NCBI GenBank assembly: GCA_963823675.1
Contig: CAWGMT010000003.1
Coordinates: 1-40,860, forward strand
Source of the DNA: CAWGMT01 sp963823675
GTDB lineage: Bacteria; Planctomycetota; Planctomycetia; Isosphaerales; Isosphaeraceae
Reading direction: 5' to 3'
Length of the DNA stretch: 40,860 nucleotides
This document shows, piece after piece, positions 25,760 through 33,966 of the stretch (positions within the stretch are counted from its first letter, which is position 1; each line of letters starts with the position of its first letter). The position numbers and the translations under genes were made by a program. The notes beneath the pieces were generated by a model. It had not been told where the DNA came from. It did not search any database and saw nothing but the letters and a program-made list of their open reading frames with translations.

Positions 25760-27103
25760 TTACCCCGGGACAAGTTCTTCCACCACCGCGTCGAGAAAGG
25801 CGTTCGCGACGGCATCTGGCACGCACTCCTCTACATACGACGCCACCAGATAGAGCCGGTTGCGGTACTGATTGGCGGCCAAGGAGAGCCCTGGCGGCGC
25901 CCAGGCATTAGGCACGCCGGTCCAGACGTGTTCTACCGGCGTGCCGCAAAAGTGATGCAGGTCGGCGACCGCTCCGTGATAGCCGAAGACGAAGGTCAAG
26001 GCGTTACACAGGAGCCGCAGCAGCACGGCGGTAGTCCTCGGCGATCGATGAATGACTCGGGCGCCGATCAGGAACCCGAGATCGAAACCGCCGCGGAGCT
26101 GGTCGCGGAGCTGCCGGTGCAGGAGGCGGGCCAGATCGTCGCGATCGATCGTCTGCTGCGGGCGCGCCTGGATCCGCACATAACTCTGCCAGTTGCCAAA
26201 GACGGCGAGCTCGCCCGTCGGCGGACGATTGTTCACGGGAACGTGGGTGTAATACATGCTCCAGGCGCCATGCCGTCGCGGAGTGACCCGACCGGCCGCC
26301 CGGAAGGCGGCGGCAAGCAGGACCGGCGTCACGCTGGCGAAACCGCACAGGCGCGTGACGCGTTCCAGGCAACGCGCAAAGCGCGCTTCGTCGAGGTAGC
26401 GAAGGGCAATTCGCGTCGTTGGGGAACGTACTGGCCGCGGGTCGTCGATCCGGGCCGGCAGGCCGAGCAGCGCCAGGTCGCACGTGATCCGGAAAATGGC
26501 CCGAAGGTGCTGGCGCCAGGAATGGCTGCGCATGTGCTGCCGCAGCGGGTCTCCGGGCGGCAAGGACGGTGCGACCGCCTTGGGATCGGAGTGGAGCCGG
26601 TCAACCTCACGCAGCAAGAACTCGCCGCCTTTGCCGTCCATCAGGACATGCGCCCACTGGACGACAACGACGTCGCGCCCGCCTGGCTTCCGGAGCAGGT
26701 GAAAGTGGACCAGCGGCGAGGCGTCCAGGCGAGTGGGCGTGGCAAACAACTGTTCGGCGAAGCGGGGGACCGCAGCGGCCTCCTCGTCGAGATCACTGAC
26801 TGTGAGCGGGCACGCCCCCCCATCGGACCATTCCCAGAAAGGCGGCCGGCGGAACGTCGCTCCCACGAGCCGTGCGGTCGCGACTGGGTAAACCCGACCG
26901 AATCGCTCGACCGCCGTCCGGAGCGCCGCCTCGTCGATCCGCCCGGCGAGGTGAACGTGACTTTGCAGCAGGAGCCCCGTGCCGCCTCGTCGCCGCAGCG
27001 ACCTATGCAAGGAGGCCATGACCTGATCCATGAGGTGTAGCGGTTGCACGCCGGGCTCCGGAAACGGGAGGGCTTGTTCGTCTGCAATCCTGGCGACATT
27101 CAC
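25760..27103 (-). CDS. Condensation-domain-like acyltransferase
   Basis: A 447-aa protein of the NRPS-condensation/PapA/wax-ester-synthase fold. The active-site motif appears as AHVLMDGKGG (151-160). The second His (H152) and the DG (D156) of HHxxxDG are kept, while the first His is Ala. The N-terminal MDQVMASLHRSL and HLAGRIDEAALRTAVERF match the start of such acyltransferases. It has no carrier or adenylation domain. It probably transfers an acyl or aminoacyl group from the carrier to an amine or alcohol. GTG 27103 is the start. It converges with the adenylation gene (7 bp) and is divergent from the dehydrogenase (82 bp), so it could share a promoter region with the latter. Confidence 0.75.
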   Translation of the reverse strand: MNVARIADEQALPFPEPGVQPLHLMDQVMASLHRSLRRRGGTGLLLQSHVHLAGRIDEAALRTAVERFGRVYPVATARLVGATFRRPPFWEWSDGGACPLTVSDLDEEAAAVPRFAEQLFATPTRLDASPLVHFHLLRKPGGRDVVVVQWAHVLMDGKGGEFLLREVDRLHSDPKAVAPSLPPGDPLRQHMRSHSWRQHLRAIFRITCDLALLGLPARIDDPRPVRSPTTRIALRYLDEARFARCLERVTRLCGFASVTPVLLAAAFRAAGRVTPRRHGAWSMYYTHVPVNNRPPTGELAVFGNWQSYVRIQARPQQTIDRDDLARLLHRQLRDQLRGGFDLGFLIGARVIHRSPRTTAVLLRLLCNALTFVFGYHGAVADLHHFCGTPVEHVWTGVPNAWAPPGLSLAANQYRNRLYLVASYVEECVPDAVANAFLDAVVEELVPG

Positions 27104-27185
27104 CGGGCCCTACTATACTCGGTAGACACGGTCTCGTCTCGCAGAGCCAGGATTCCCCGGCCCCAGGCCTCAGGGAGCGCCGCAG

Positions 27186-28298
27186 ATGCTATCGCCGTCG
27201 CAGCAGTCGTGGAAACAGAAGGGCCGGGACTTCGGCGCCACGCAGCTCGACAGCGAATCGGCAGGAGAATTCGACCACGAGGCCTGGCAACGCCTGGCGG
27301 AGCTTGGTGCCCTCGGGGTGACCGCGCCCGAGGCGTACGGCGGGCAGGGCTTGACGCTCGCCGAGTTTGTCGCGCTGATGGAAGGTCTCGGCTATGGCGC
27401 CCGCGGCCAGGGGGCCTTGTTCGCGGTCAACGCGCAGGTCTTCGGCGCCATCGAGCCGATCCGCACGGCCGGCTCCCTGCCCCAGAAACAACGCTGGCTG
27501 CCGCCGCTCGTCCGCGGCGAGTGGATTGCCGCCCACGGCGTGACCGAGCCGGAAGGCGGCTCCGACATCAGCCGCCTGACGACGGTGGCGGAACGAGCCG
27601 ACGGCAAATGGCTGATCCAGGGCGTCAAACACTGCATCACCTGCGCCACGGCGGCCAACTTCCACGTCGTCTACGCGAGAACCGACCCTGATCGGCTGGG
27701 CTGCTTCATTGTCGAGCCGGGGACGCCCGGCGTGTCGGCCCAGCCGTTGCACCCGGTCGGACTGAAGGGCTGCGGCCTGGGGCAAGTGACCTTCGACCAT
27801 GTCACCGTGCCCGACGAGAACCTCCTGGGTCTGCCCGGTGCGGGTGCGACCGTGTTCCAGGGCGCCATCGAGCGCGAGCGAGCCTGCATCTGCGCGTTTG
27901 TCCTTGGGGCGATGGAGCGCCAGCTCGAAATGGCGATCCAGCGCGCCAACGAGAGCCGCATCGGCCGACAGCCGATCGCTCGACACCAGGCGGTGTCTCA
28001 TCGGGTCGCCGACATGAAGCTGCGACTGGAGCTGTCGCGACTGCTCCTCTACCACGCCACCGCCCTCAAGGTCGATGGCCGCCGGGCGCCCTTGGAGGCT
28101 GCAATGACCAAGCTGTTTCTCAGCGAAAGTTACCTGCAGAATAGCCTCGACCTGATGCGACTGTTTGGCGGAAACGGATTCCTTCGCGAGGGCGGCGTCG
28201 AACAATTCGTCCGCGACTCTCTTGGCGGCGTGCTCTACAGCGGCACCAGCGACGTGCAGCGGAACATCATCGCCGCCTACTGCGGACTAGACGTCTGA
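27186..28298 (+). CDS. Acyl-CoA dehydrogenase-like flavoenzyme, candidate prolyl-carrier oxidase
   Basis: A 370-aa FAD enzyme with full acyl-CoA dehydrogenase architecture: APEAYGGQG (48-55), HGVTEPEGGSDISR (117-130), then VTFDHVTVPDENLLG (201-215), and MRLFGGNGFLREGG (324-337). At the place of the MCAD catalytic Glu (YEGT) it has YSGTSDVQR, with S352. At the isovaleryl-CoA-dehydrogenase position it has GAIERERA, with E231 as likely base. From memory, prolyl-carrier oxidases (AnaB, PltE, RedW) also use that position. With the carrier at 23998 and the proline-type adenylation enzyme at 24265 it fits oxidation of prolyl thioester to pyrroline or pyrrole. GGGAG lies just before ATG 27186. A CoA-ester substrate remains possible. 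Confidence 0.8.
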   Translation: MLSPSQQSWKQKGRDFGATQLDSESAGEFDHEAWQRLAELGALGVTAPEAYGGQGLTLAEFVALMEGLGYGARGQGALFAVNAQVFGAIEPIRTAGSLPQKQRWLPPLVRGEWIAAHGVTEPEGGSDISRLTTVAERADGKWLIQGVKHCITCATAANFHVVYARTDPDRLGCFIVEPGTPGVSAQPLHPVGLKGCGLGQVTFDHVTVPDENLLGLPGAGATVFQGAIERERACICAFVLGAMERQLEMAIQRANESRIGRQPIARHQAVSHRVADMKLRLELSRLLLYHATALKVDGRRAPLEAAMTKLFLSESYLQNSLDLMRLFGGNGFLREGGVEQFVRDSLGGVLYSGTSDVQRNIIAAYCGLDV

Positions 28299-28326
28299 CC
28301 CTCGTCATCGCCCACGGAAAACTCCC

Positions 28327-28473
28327 TTTGGGATCGGGCGCGTGATTCCCTGCGCGCCTTGAGCGGAACGAACGACTGGCGACGTCGGTTTCCGCGCCCA
28401 ATCCGAGAATTCCAGGCTAGTGCAGCGATCGGGAACGATTGGCTCGTTCCATGAGGCGTCTGGAGCCGACTCA
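28327..28473 (+). repeat. Dispersed transposon-derived repeat, copy C (partial)
   Basis: It matches the flank part of copies B and D, from TTTGGGATCGGGCGCGTGAT through GGAACGAACGACTGGCGACG and CGATCGGGAACG. It lacks the transposase codons. It ends at the stop codon of the minus-strand membrane gene at 28471, which it just overlaps. Confidence 0.75.
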
Positions 28474-28692
28474 TTTCAAAAACTCTACGCCAAGTACAAT
28501 CACACCAATCGCGGCAAGAATCGGTCCCCACCAAATCATCGGCATGAAAAACAGGGTGTGCGACTCCCGCAAGGTAACCTCCACGCCGGTCTTTGGGTCA
28601 ACGAGGACGCGCGCCTTTCGGTTCTGGAAAACCCGACCAACAAACCAGCACGCCACAGCCGAAGGGAATAAGGAAACTGCGAGCGGCCACAT
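28471..28692 (-). CDS. Small membrane protein with two helices
   Basis: About 73 aa from ATG 28692: a first helix (MWPLAVSLFPSAVACWFVG), a cytoplasmic or external loop RKARVLVDPKTGVEVTLRES, then HTLFFMPMIWWGP and a second helix (ILAAIGVIVLGV). The DxxTGxxVxLxxxHTLFFxPMxxWGPI pattern recalls small planctomycete membrane proteins of unknown function. An upstream in-frame start at 28794 would add 34 residues; neither start has a strong ribosome site. Its stop lies in dispersed repeat copy C. Confidence 0.6.
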   Translation of the reverse strand: MWPLAVSLFPSAVACWFVGRVFQNRKARVLVDPKTGVEVTLRESHTLFFMPMIWWGPILAAIGVIVLGVEFLK

Positions 28693-28852
28693 GTGGGCGT
28701 CCCAATACGCTTCACTTCCGGTTAGAGAATTGGTGATAAGCGAAATGCAAATACCTGGATTTCCTAATGGAGAAGGTGACATGGCTGCGAACATGCTCCT
28801 GGTGCATGCCGTGGATGGCAGCGACCACGCGGTCTATCGGCGATCGGGCGGC

Positions 28853-31800
28853 TCAATCCGGATCTCCCACCAGCACAAACGCCGCCCAGAAGTAAGGGTG
28901 GTCATACGGCCGTATGCCAGTCGTTTTGGGCGAAGACGATGCACCGGGCGATGTGCTGTCGTTGAGCTTGGTCAGCGGCCTCACGTCACCACGCTGAAGT
29001 GCGGTCAGCTTGGCACCGACTTGGTCCACCGTCAAACTGCGTAGCCATTGCTTTGCCTCCTGCAACGCCTCTGCCTTGTGCATCGGCTTTGACAGCGCCG
29101 GGCGCTTGCCCAGCAGGTTTTGGTAGAACCGGGTCATCAGGAGCGATGTGGCCTTGTCATCCACTTTCCAGAGCGACAGGCACACGCTCCGGGCGCCCGA
29201 CATCAAAAGCGCCTGCGTAAACCCGACAAAGCCCTCGCCGCCGGATTCGCGGCCCAGGGCCGTATCGCACGCCGAGAGTGTCACGAGCTCGGCCTTTAGG
29301 TCCCATGTTCGCTGGATCTCGCGGACCGAGAGCCGGCCGTCGAAGACCGGCTTGTGGCTGAGGGCCTGCTCGAGCGGGTCGGGGAGACCCGTCTGCGTGA
29401 GAATCACCGCCGAGTGAGTGGGAATGCCCTCATCGATCAAGCCGTGCGTGGCAAGGTGAATGAACGCAAACTGCCTTAGTTCGTTCGCGGCGGCCAGGCG
29501 GTCGAGCTCGGGCTCACTTGCGTCGGTCCCGAGCAAGGCACGGGTGGGCCGATCGTCCGACCTGAAGAGCCGAGCGATCGCCTCGACCTCGCGGCGCGTG
29601 CCCGGCACGGGCAAAAACTTCTCGCCGCCCGAACGTGCGGCGGCGAGCACCTGGTGGAACTTGCGCTGCTCGGGGATCGCCACCGGTGCCGGCCGGGGGT
29701 CGATCATCACACCGAGCTTGCCGGGAGCCAGTTCTTGCCGGGACGACAGGCCATCTCTCCAGACCTGAACGGGGACCGGCTTGTCGCCCTCGACAACGAC
29801 TTTAAGGTCGTCCTTCTTATTCAGCGATTGGCCGTTGTAGGCCAGCAGGACGTCGCCGTCTTTCAGTCCGTGGTTTGAAGCGTTCGAGCCACGGACTGCG
29901 ACGTTGACCAGCAGGCCGTGGTCGGGAACCGGCTTGGGGTCGCTCGATCTGTCGGGACGCTCGTAAACGGGGTCGCCGAGCGCCAACACGCCGGCACGTC
30001 CGTCCGGCCGGGGCTGGTCGCGCAAGTACTTGAACACCGTGGCGGACGGAGCGTAGCTCAGTGTCCGGGTGTCGTCGGAGGCGAGCAGGGCCTCGACCGG
30101 GATGCCCGCCAAGGCCCGGGAAGGAAGGACGATCAGCCTTCGGGCCGCCGGCTGGCCGTCGGTGGTGGCGCCCAGGGCACTGGCCAGCGGCTCGATGCGC
30201 TGGCTTCGCAATCTCTCGACCAGTGGGCGCAAGTCCGCGGCGCCAGTTCCGGGTCGGCTCCGTAGTTCCGTCCGGAGTTGGCCCACCAGGCCGGTGTCCT
30301 CTTTGGTCCACAGCGCGTCCGGACCGGTCCCCGCAATCGCGATCCAGGCCGGAGTGCCGCGAGAACGAACGACCATGCCCCAGTGTTCGCCATCGGAATC
30401 GGCCGCGTTCGGTCCTGTAGGTGGGATATCGATCCAGGCAACCAGAGCAGCATCGGCGGGCAGCACGCCCTGAATTTCCACCAACCTGGCGACCCGGCCT
30501 GCCAGTGCGCCGTGTTCCTCTACGAGTTTAGTCTGGAATTCCCCCAAGGCAATGCTCACCAGATCGCGCTGATGTTTCAAGTTGTCGTATCGCTTCGCCC
30601 GTTCGGTCCGGCCCAGGTCTTTGGGAGTCGATTCAGCCAGGCGGTCTAGCCGTTCCAGTTCTGCGGTCAATTCGCGCAGGCGGTCGCGCTCGTTGGTTGC
30701 AAGCCGCGTGTCCCGTCGAGCCGCCAGCTCATCGAGGAGGCCACGGCCAAGGTCTTCCTCGAGTGCCTGCCACGCTTCGGCCTGCTGACCGAGCCGCGCC
30801 AGCATTGCGGCCAGGCTGGGGCGCATGGATGGCACGGTGCCGGCGCGGTCGAGTCCGGCAAAGGCGAGCCGGACCCGGGCCGCGTCCAGGCCCTTCGCGG
30901 CACTCAGCCACAGATCCCGCGCCTCTTTGTACTTCCCCTGGGCGCACGAGTTAGCCGCCAGCTTACTGTAGGATTCCGCGGTCATAGGGTGCTCGTCGCC
31001 CAGCAGTCGGCGGTCAATCGCCAGCGCCTGCTCGAATTGCGCCTGGGCCTGGTTGTACTTTCCCTGGGCGGCGAGGTTGGCCGCCAATCCGCCGTAGTTG
31101 ATGGCGGCCAGAGGGTGGTCGTCGGTGAACAGCCGGCGCGTGCTCTCCAGCCCCTTCTCGAAAAGCACTTGAGCGGCCGCGTATTTCCCCTGGGCGCTGA
31201 GGTTGTTTGCCAGGCTGGCATACACGGCCGAAGTGCGTGGGTGGTTCTCAGGGAGCAGCCGGCGGTTGATCTCCAGCGCCTTCTCGAAGAGCGGCTGGGC
31301 CGCGGCGTGTTTTCCCTGGGCGTCAATGTTGTGCGCCAGGCTGTGGTAGACCAGGGCGGTATCCGGGTGGTTGTCGGTGAGCAGTTGCCGGCGTATCTCC
31401 AGCGCCTTCTCGAAGAGCGGCTGGGCCGCGGCATGTTTTCCCTGGGCGTCGAGGTTGCTCGCCAGGTTGTTGTAGCTTTGGGCGGTGAGCGGGTGGTTGT
31501 CGGTGAGCAGTTGCCGGCGTATCGCCAGCGCCTTCTCGAAGACGGGCTGGGCCTGGGCATAATTGCCTTGCCTGAGGAGGTTGTGCGCCAGGTCGTTGTA
31601 GCCTTGGGCGGTGAGGGGATGGTTGTCGGTGAGCAGCCGGCGGTCAATTGCCAGCGCCTTCTCGTACAGCGGCTGGGCCGCAGAGAACTTCCCCTGGTCG
31701 CTGAGGTTGGCGCCAAGGCCGCTGTAGCTCTGTGCGGTGGCCGGGTGGTTGTCAGTGAGCCTGCGGCGGCGGATCTGGAGCGCTTTCTCGTAGAGCCGCT

Positions 31801-32725
31801 GGGCCGCCGCATACTTTCCCTGGGCGTTGAGGTTGGCCGCCAGGTTGCTGTAGGAGGTCGCGGTGTCGGGGTGGTCGTCGGTGAAAAAACGGCGACAGAT
31901 CGCCAGCGCTTTCTCGAAGAGCGGCTGGGCCGCCGCATACTTCCCCTGGGCGTTGAGGTTGGCCGCCAGGTTATTGTAGGCGGTCGCGGTGTCGGGGTGG
32001 TCGTCGGTGAAAAGCCGGCGATAGATCGCGAGCGCGCTTTCGAAGAGCGGCTGGGCCGCGGCATGCTTTCCCTCGGCGTTGAGCGTGGACGCCATGTTGC
32101 AGTACGAGGCGGCGGTGTCGGGGTGGTCGTCGGTGAGGAGCCGACGGTTGATTTCGATCGCCTTTTCGAAAAGTTCCTGCGCCGCCGCGTAGTTCCCCTG
32201 GTCGAGCAGGCTGTTTGCCAGATTGTTGTAGCTGTTGCCGGTATCAGGGTGGCTCTCGGTGAGGAGCCGGCGTTTGATCGCCAACGCTTGCTCGAAAAGC
32301 GGCTGTGCCTGGGCCCATCTTCCCCCTGCCAACAGCGAAGACGCCTGCGCATCCATGGTCTTCGCCGACTTGTAGGCAGTTCGATCCGCTATTGGCATCG
32401 GGGCCACCAGGCGCAGCGCCTTGAGCTGCCACTCCGCGTTTGCGGTCGCAAAGTGCTTCGGCCCGTAGACCCGCGCCCTCAGGGCGAGCAGGTCGGCGGT
32501 GCTGGCAATCGCCTCGTCCCAGCGGTCGGCCTTGAGCGCACTTTCGATCTGCTCATCCAGTTGCTTGGCTCGTTTCTCGTCGTCGCCGGTCAGTTTGATC
32601 AGTCCCGGTGCGGGGGGTTGATCTCCCTTCGGTGGCGTGGTCTGTGCCATAGCGGGCATCGCCGGCATCGCGAGCTCTAACCCGATCAGCAGCCCCAGCC
32701 GGAACACGACGCGAAGAGCTTTCAT
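28853..32725 (-). CDS. Exported TPR-PDZ-CHAT protein, copy 3 (intact)
   Basis: The complete 1290-aa member of the family. The signal peptide (LRVVFRLGLLIGLELAM...AMAQ) is followed by GLIKLTGDDEKRAKQLDEQI and twelve 42-residue TPRs (about 125-640). A helical linker holds LGRGLLDELAARRD and ALGEFQTKLVEEHG. The CHAT region (about 780-1290) contains PDZ-like residues 937-1010 (LLVNVAVRGSNASNHGLKDG). The catalytic dyad is H1094 (IHLATHGLID) and C1153 (LSACDTALG). CHAT proteases belong to the caspase-like clan CD and usually cut after specific residues; here TPRs and PDZ would choose the partner. The start is shared with copy 1, including the leader TGACACAGGAAGAGG. It is divergent from the PEP-CTERM gene. 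Confidence 0.9.
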   Translation of the reverse strand: MKALRVVFRLGLLIGLELAMPAMPAMAQTTPPKGDQPPAPGLIKLTGDDEKRAKQLDEQIESALKADRWDEAIASTADLLALRARVYGPKHFATANAEWQLKALRLVAPMPIADRTAYKSAKTMDAQASSLLAGGRWAQAQPLFEQALAIKRRLLTESHPDTGNSYNNLANSLLDQGNYAAAQELFEKAIEINRRLLTDDHPDTAASYCNMASTLNAEGKHAAAQPLFESALAIYRRLFTDDHPDTATAYNNLAANLNAQGKYAAAQPLFEKALAICRRFFTDDHPDTATSYSNLAANLNAQGKYAAAQRLYEKALQIRRRRLTDNHPATAQSYSGLGANLSDQGKFSAAQPLYEKALAIDRRLLTDNHPLTAQGYNDLAHNLLRQGNYAQAQPVFEKALAIRRQLLTDNHPLTAQSYNNLASNLDAQGKHAAAQPLFEKALEIRRQLLTDNHPDTALVYHSLAHNIDAQGKHAAAQPLFEKALEINRRLLPENHPRTSAVYASLANNLSAQGKYAAAQVLFEKGLESTRRLFTDDHPLAAINYGGLAANLAAQGKYNQAQAQFEQALAIDRRLLGDEHPMTAESYSKLAANSCAQGKYKEARDLWLSAAKGLDAARVRLAFAGLDRAGTVPSMRPSLAAMLARLGQQAEAWQALEEDLGRGLLDELAARRDTRLATNERDRLRELTAELERLDRLAESTPKDLGRTERAKRYDNLKHQRDLVSIALGEFQTKLVEEHGALAGRVARLVEIQGVLPADAALVAWIDIPPTGPNAADSDGEHWGMVVRSRGTPAWIAIAGTGPDALWTKEDTGLVGQLRTELRSRPGTGAADLRPLVERLRSQRIEPLASALGATTDGQPAARRLIVLPSRALAGIPVEALLASDDTRTLSYAPSATVFKYLRDQPRPDGRAGVLALGDPVYERPDRSSDPKPVPDHGLLVNVAVRGSNASNHGLKDGDVLLAYNGQSLNKKDDLKVVVEGDKPVPVQVWRDGLSSRQELAPGKLGVMIDPRPAPVAIPEQRKFHQVLAAARSGGEKFLPVPGTRREVEAIARLFRSDDRPTRALLGTDASEPELDRLAAANELRQFAFIHLATHGLIDEGIPTHSAVILTQTGLPDPLEQALSHKPVFDGRLSVREIQRTWDLKAELVTLSACDTALGRESGGEGFVGFTQALLMSGARSVCLSLWKVDDKATSLLMTRFYQNLLGKRPALSKPMHKAEALQEAKQWLRSLTVDQVGAKLTALQRGDVRPLTKLNDSTSPGASSSPKTTGIRPYDHPYFWAAFVLVGDPD

Positions 32726-32967
32726 GATGGGCCTCTTCCTGTGTCAGGCAATCAGTGACGGGACGGTTGAAGCATACCGAACTTCGAGACTCCTCGCCCA
32801 GATCTAGCCAGACTGAACCGAATTGCCAGTTCGATATTGTAAAGCAAGAAGAATAGCTGGCTTACGCACCTGGAATGGGGTAGGCTGCTTGCTGGCCGGA
32901 GTAGATGGAACGTTTCCGCTAATGGTTGAAATGTTCGGTTTGTCCCTCAAACACGACGATGACACCC

Positions 32968-33945
32968 ATGATGATCCTGAGAAGATTGATGTTGACCGCA
33001 TGTCGAGTTTTCGGCCTGGCGATTACCCTTGCGATGTTATTCAGCCAACTTCTCGGAACTGCTGACGCAGGTTCCGTCAGCCTGTACGTTGCCAACGAGG
33101 GCAACGGCACGGTTCGCCAATTCTCGCAATCAGGGACGGATCTCGGCAATTTTGTGTCGGGACTGACCGCACCGACGACTCTGACGGTCAATCAATCCGG
33201 TGATCTCTTCGTATCCAATTACGGCGGGAGCTCGGTTCGAGAGTATTCTCCCCAGGGAACACTATTACTAACTATATCAACATCTTTTCAGCCAGGGCAG
33301 GTGCAAATCGCAGCCAACGGAGACCTGCTGGTTAACAATTATTTTGGCGGGGACGTAGCTCAATATTCAGCAACAGGACAATATTTAGGCATATTTAGCA
33401 ACCCCGGTTTGGCGCGGGCCTATTTCAGTGCCCTCGACTCGCAAGGGAACCTCTATGTCACAGACTTCATGACCGGAGTGGTGAGGAAGATATCATCGAC
33501 GGGCGTGGATGAGGGGAACTTCATCAGCAACGTAGCTGGAGTCACGGGAATCGCATTCGACCCCAAAGGAGACCTCTACGTCGTTATCAACGGCGGCCAG
33601 TACAAGATTCTGGAGTACTCCCCAACGGGGACATTCCTCGGTCTGATCACCGACACTGGATTGAGTTCACCGTACGGTCTGACCTTCGGTCCAGATGGAA
33701 ACATCTACGTCGCGAATGCAGGTAATGATTCGGTCACCTATTACACGCCGTCAGGAACTTACCTGGGCGTTTTCGCGGACACTGGACTCAGTGCTCCGAA
33801 TGGGGTCGCTTTCAGTGCTTCGGTCCCGGAACCGTCTTCGGCGGTTTTGTTAATCTTGGCCGGTGTAGCCACCGCCATCGGCGTATCCGTCAGGAAACGC
33901 TCGGGGATCAGCTCTACTAGCTCTTTTGCCTGTCCTAGCTCTTAA
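32968..33945 (+). CDS. PEP-CTERM-anchored NHL-like beta-propeller protein
   Basis: About 325 aa. A signal segment (VFGLAITLAMLFSQLLGTADA) is followed by six or so propeller strands with NHL/SMP-30-like repeats: LYVANEGNGTVRQFS, LFVSNYGGSSVREYS, then LYVTDFMTGVVRKIS and IYVANAGNDSVTYYT. The C-terminus has the sorting signal VPEPSSAVLLILAGVATAIG and a basic VRKR, so it should be processed by an exosortase (none in this window). After the basic end there are 12 further residues (SGISSTSSFACPSS) encoded by sequence that matches the tail of the dispersed repeats. ATG 32968 or 32971 best fits the signal peptide; no clear ribosome site is seen. Confidence 0.8.
   Translation: MMILRRLMLTACRVFGLAITLAMLFSQLLGTADAGSVSLYVANEGNGTVRQFSQSGTDLGNFVSGLTAPTTLTVNQSGDLFVSNYGGSSVREYSPQGTLLLTISTSFQPGQVQIAANGDLLVNNYFGGDVAQYSATGQYLGIFSNPGLARAYFSALDSQGNLYVTDFMTGVVRKISSTGVDEGNFISNVAGVTGIAFDPKGDLYVVINGGQYKILEYSPTGTFLGLITDTGLSSPYGLTFGPDGNIYVANAGNDSVTYYTPSGTYLGVFADTGLSAPNGVAFSASVPEPSSAVLLILAGVATAIGVSVRKRSGISSTSSFACPSS
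33910..33945 (+). repeat. Short copy of the dispersed-repeat tail at the PEP-CTERM gene end
   Basis: The text CTCTTTTGCCTGTCCTAGC matches the end of copies B (22411-22440) and D (35230-35245). It supplies the last codons and the stop of the PEP-CTERM gene. Confidence 0.45.
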
Positions 33946-33966
33946 TGCCACTCCGGTCAGCCAATG

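Noticed and set aside
24595..25815. Minus-strand frame of 406 codons opposite the adenylation gene
   Set aside because: It is a shadow of the GC-rich A-domain gene, whose forward frame holds all core motifs.
25724..27040. Plus-strand open frame of 438 codons opposite the condensation-like gene
   Set aside because: The minus-strand product has clear family motifs (AHVLMDG); the plus-strand text is low-complexity with no recognisable domain.
27091..27117. Possible divergent promoter (TGGCGA, 17 bp, TATACT) between the condensation-like and dehydrogenase genes
   Set aside because: The -35 box matches only half of the consensus and planctomycete promoters are poorly defined, so it was not called.
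27189..28205. Minus-strand frame of 338 codons opposite the dehydrogenase
   Set aside because: It is a shadow; the plus strand encodes the complete acyl-CoA dehydrogenase architecture.
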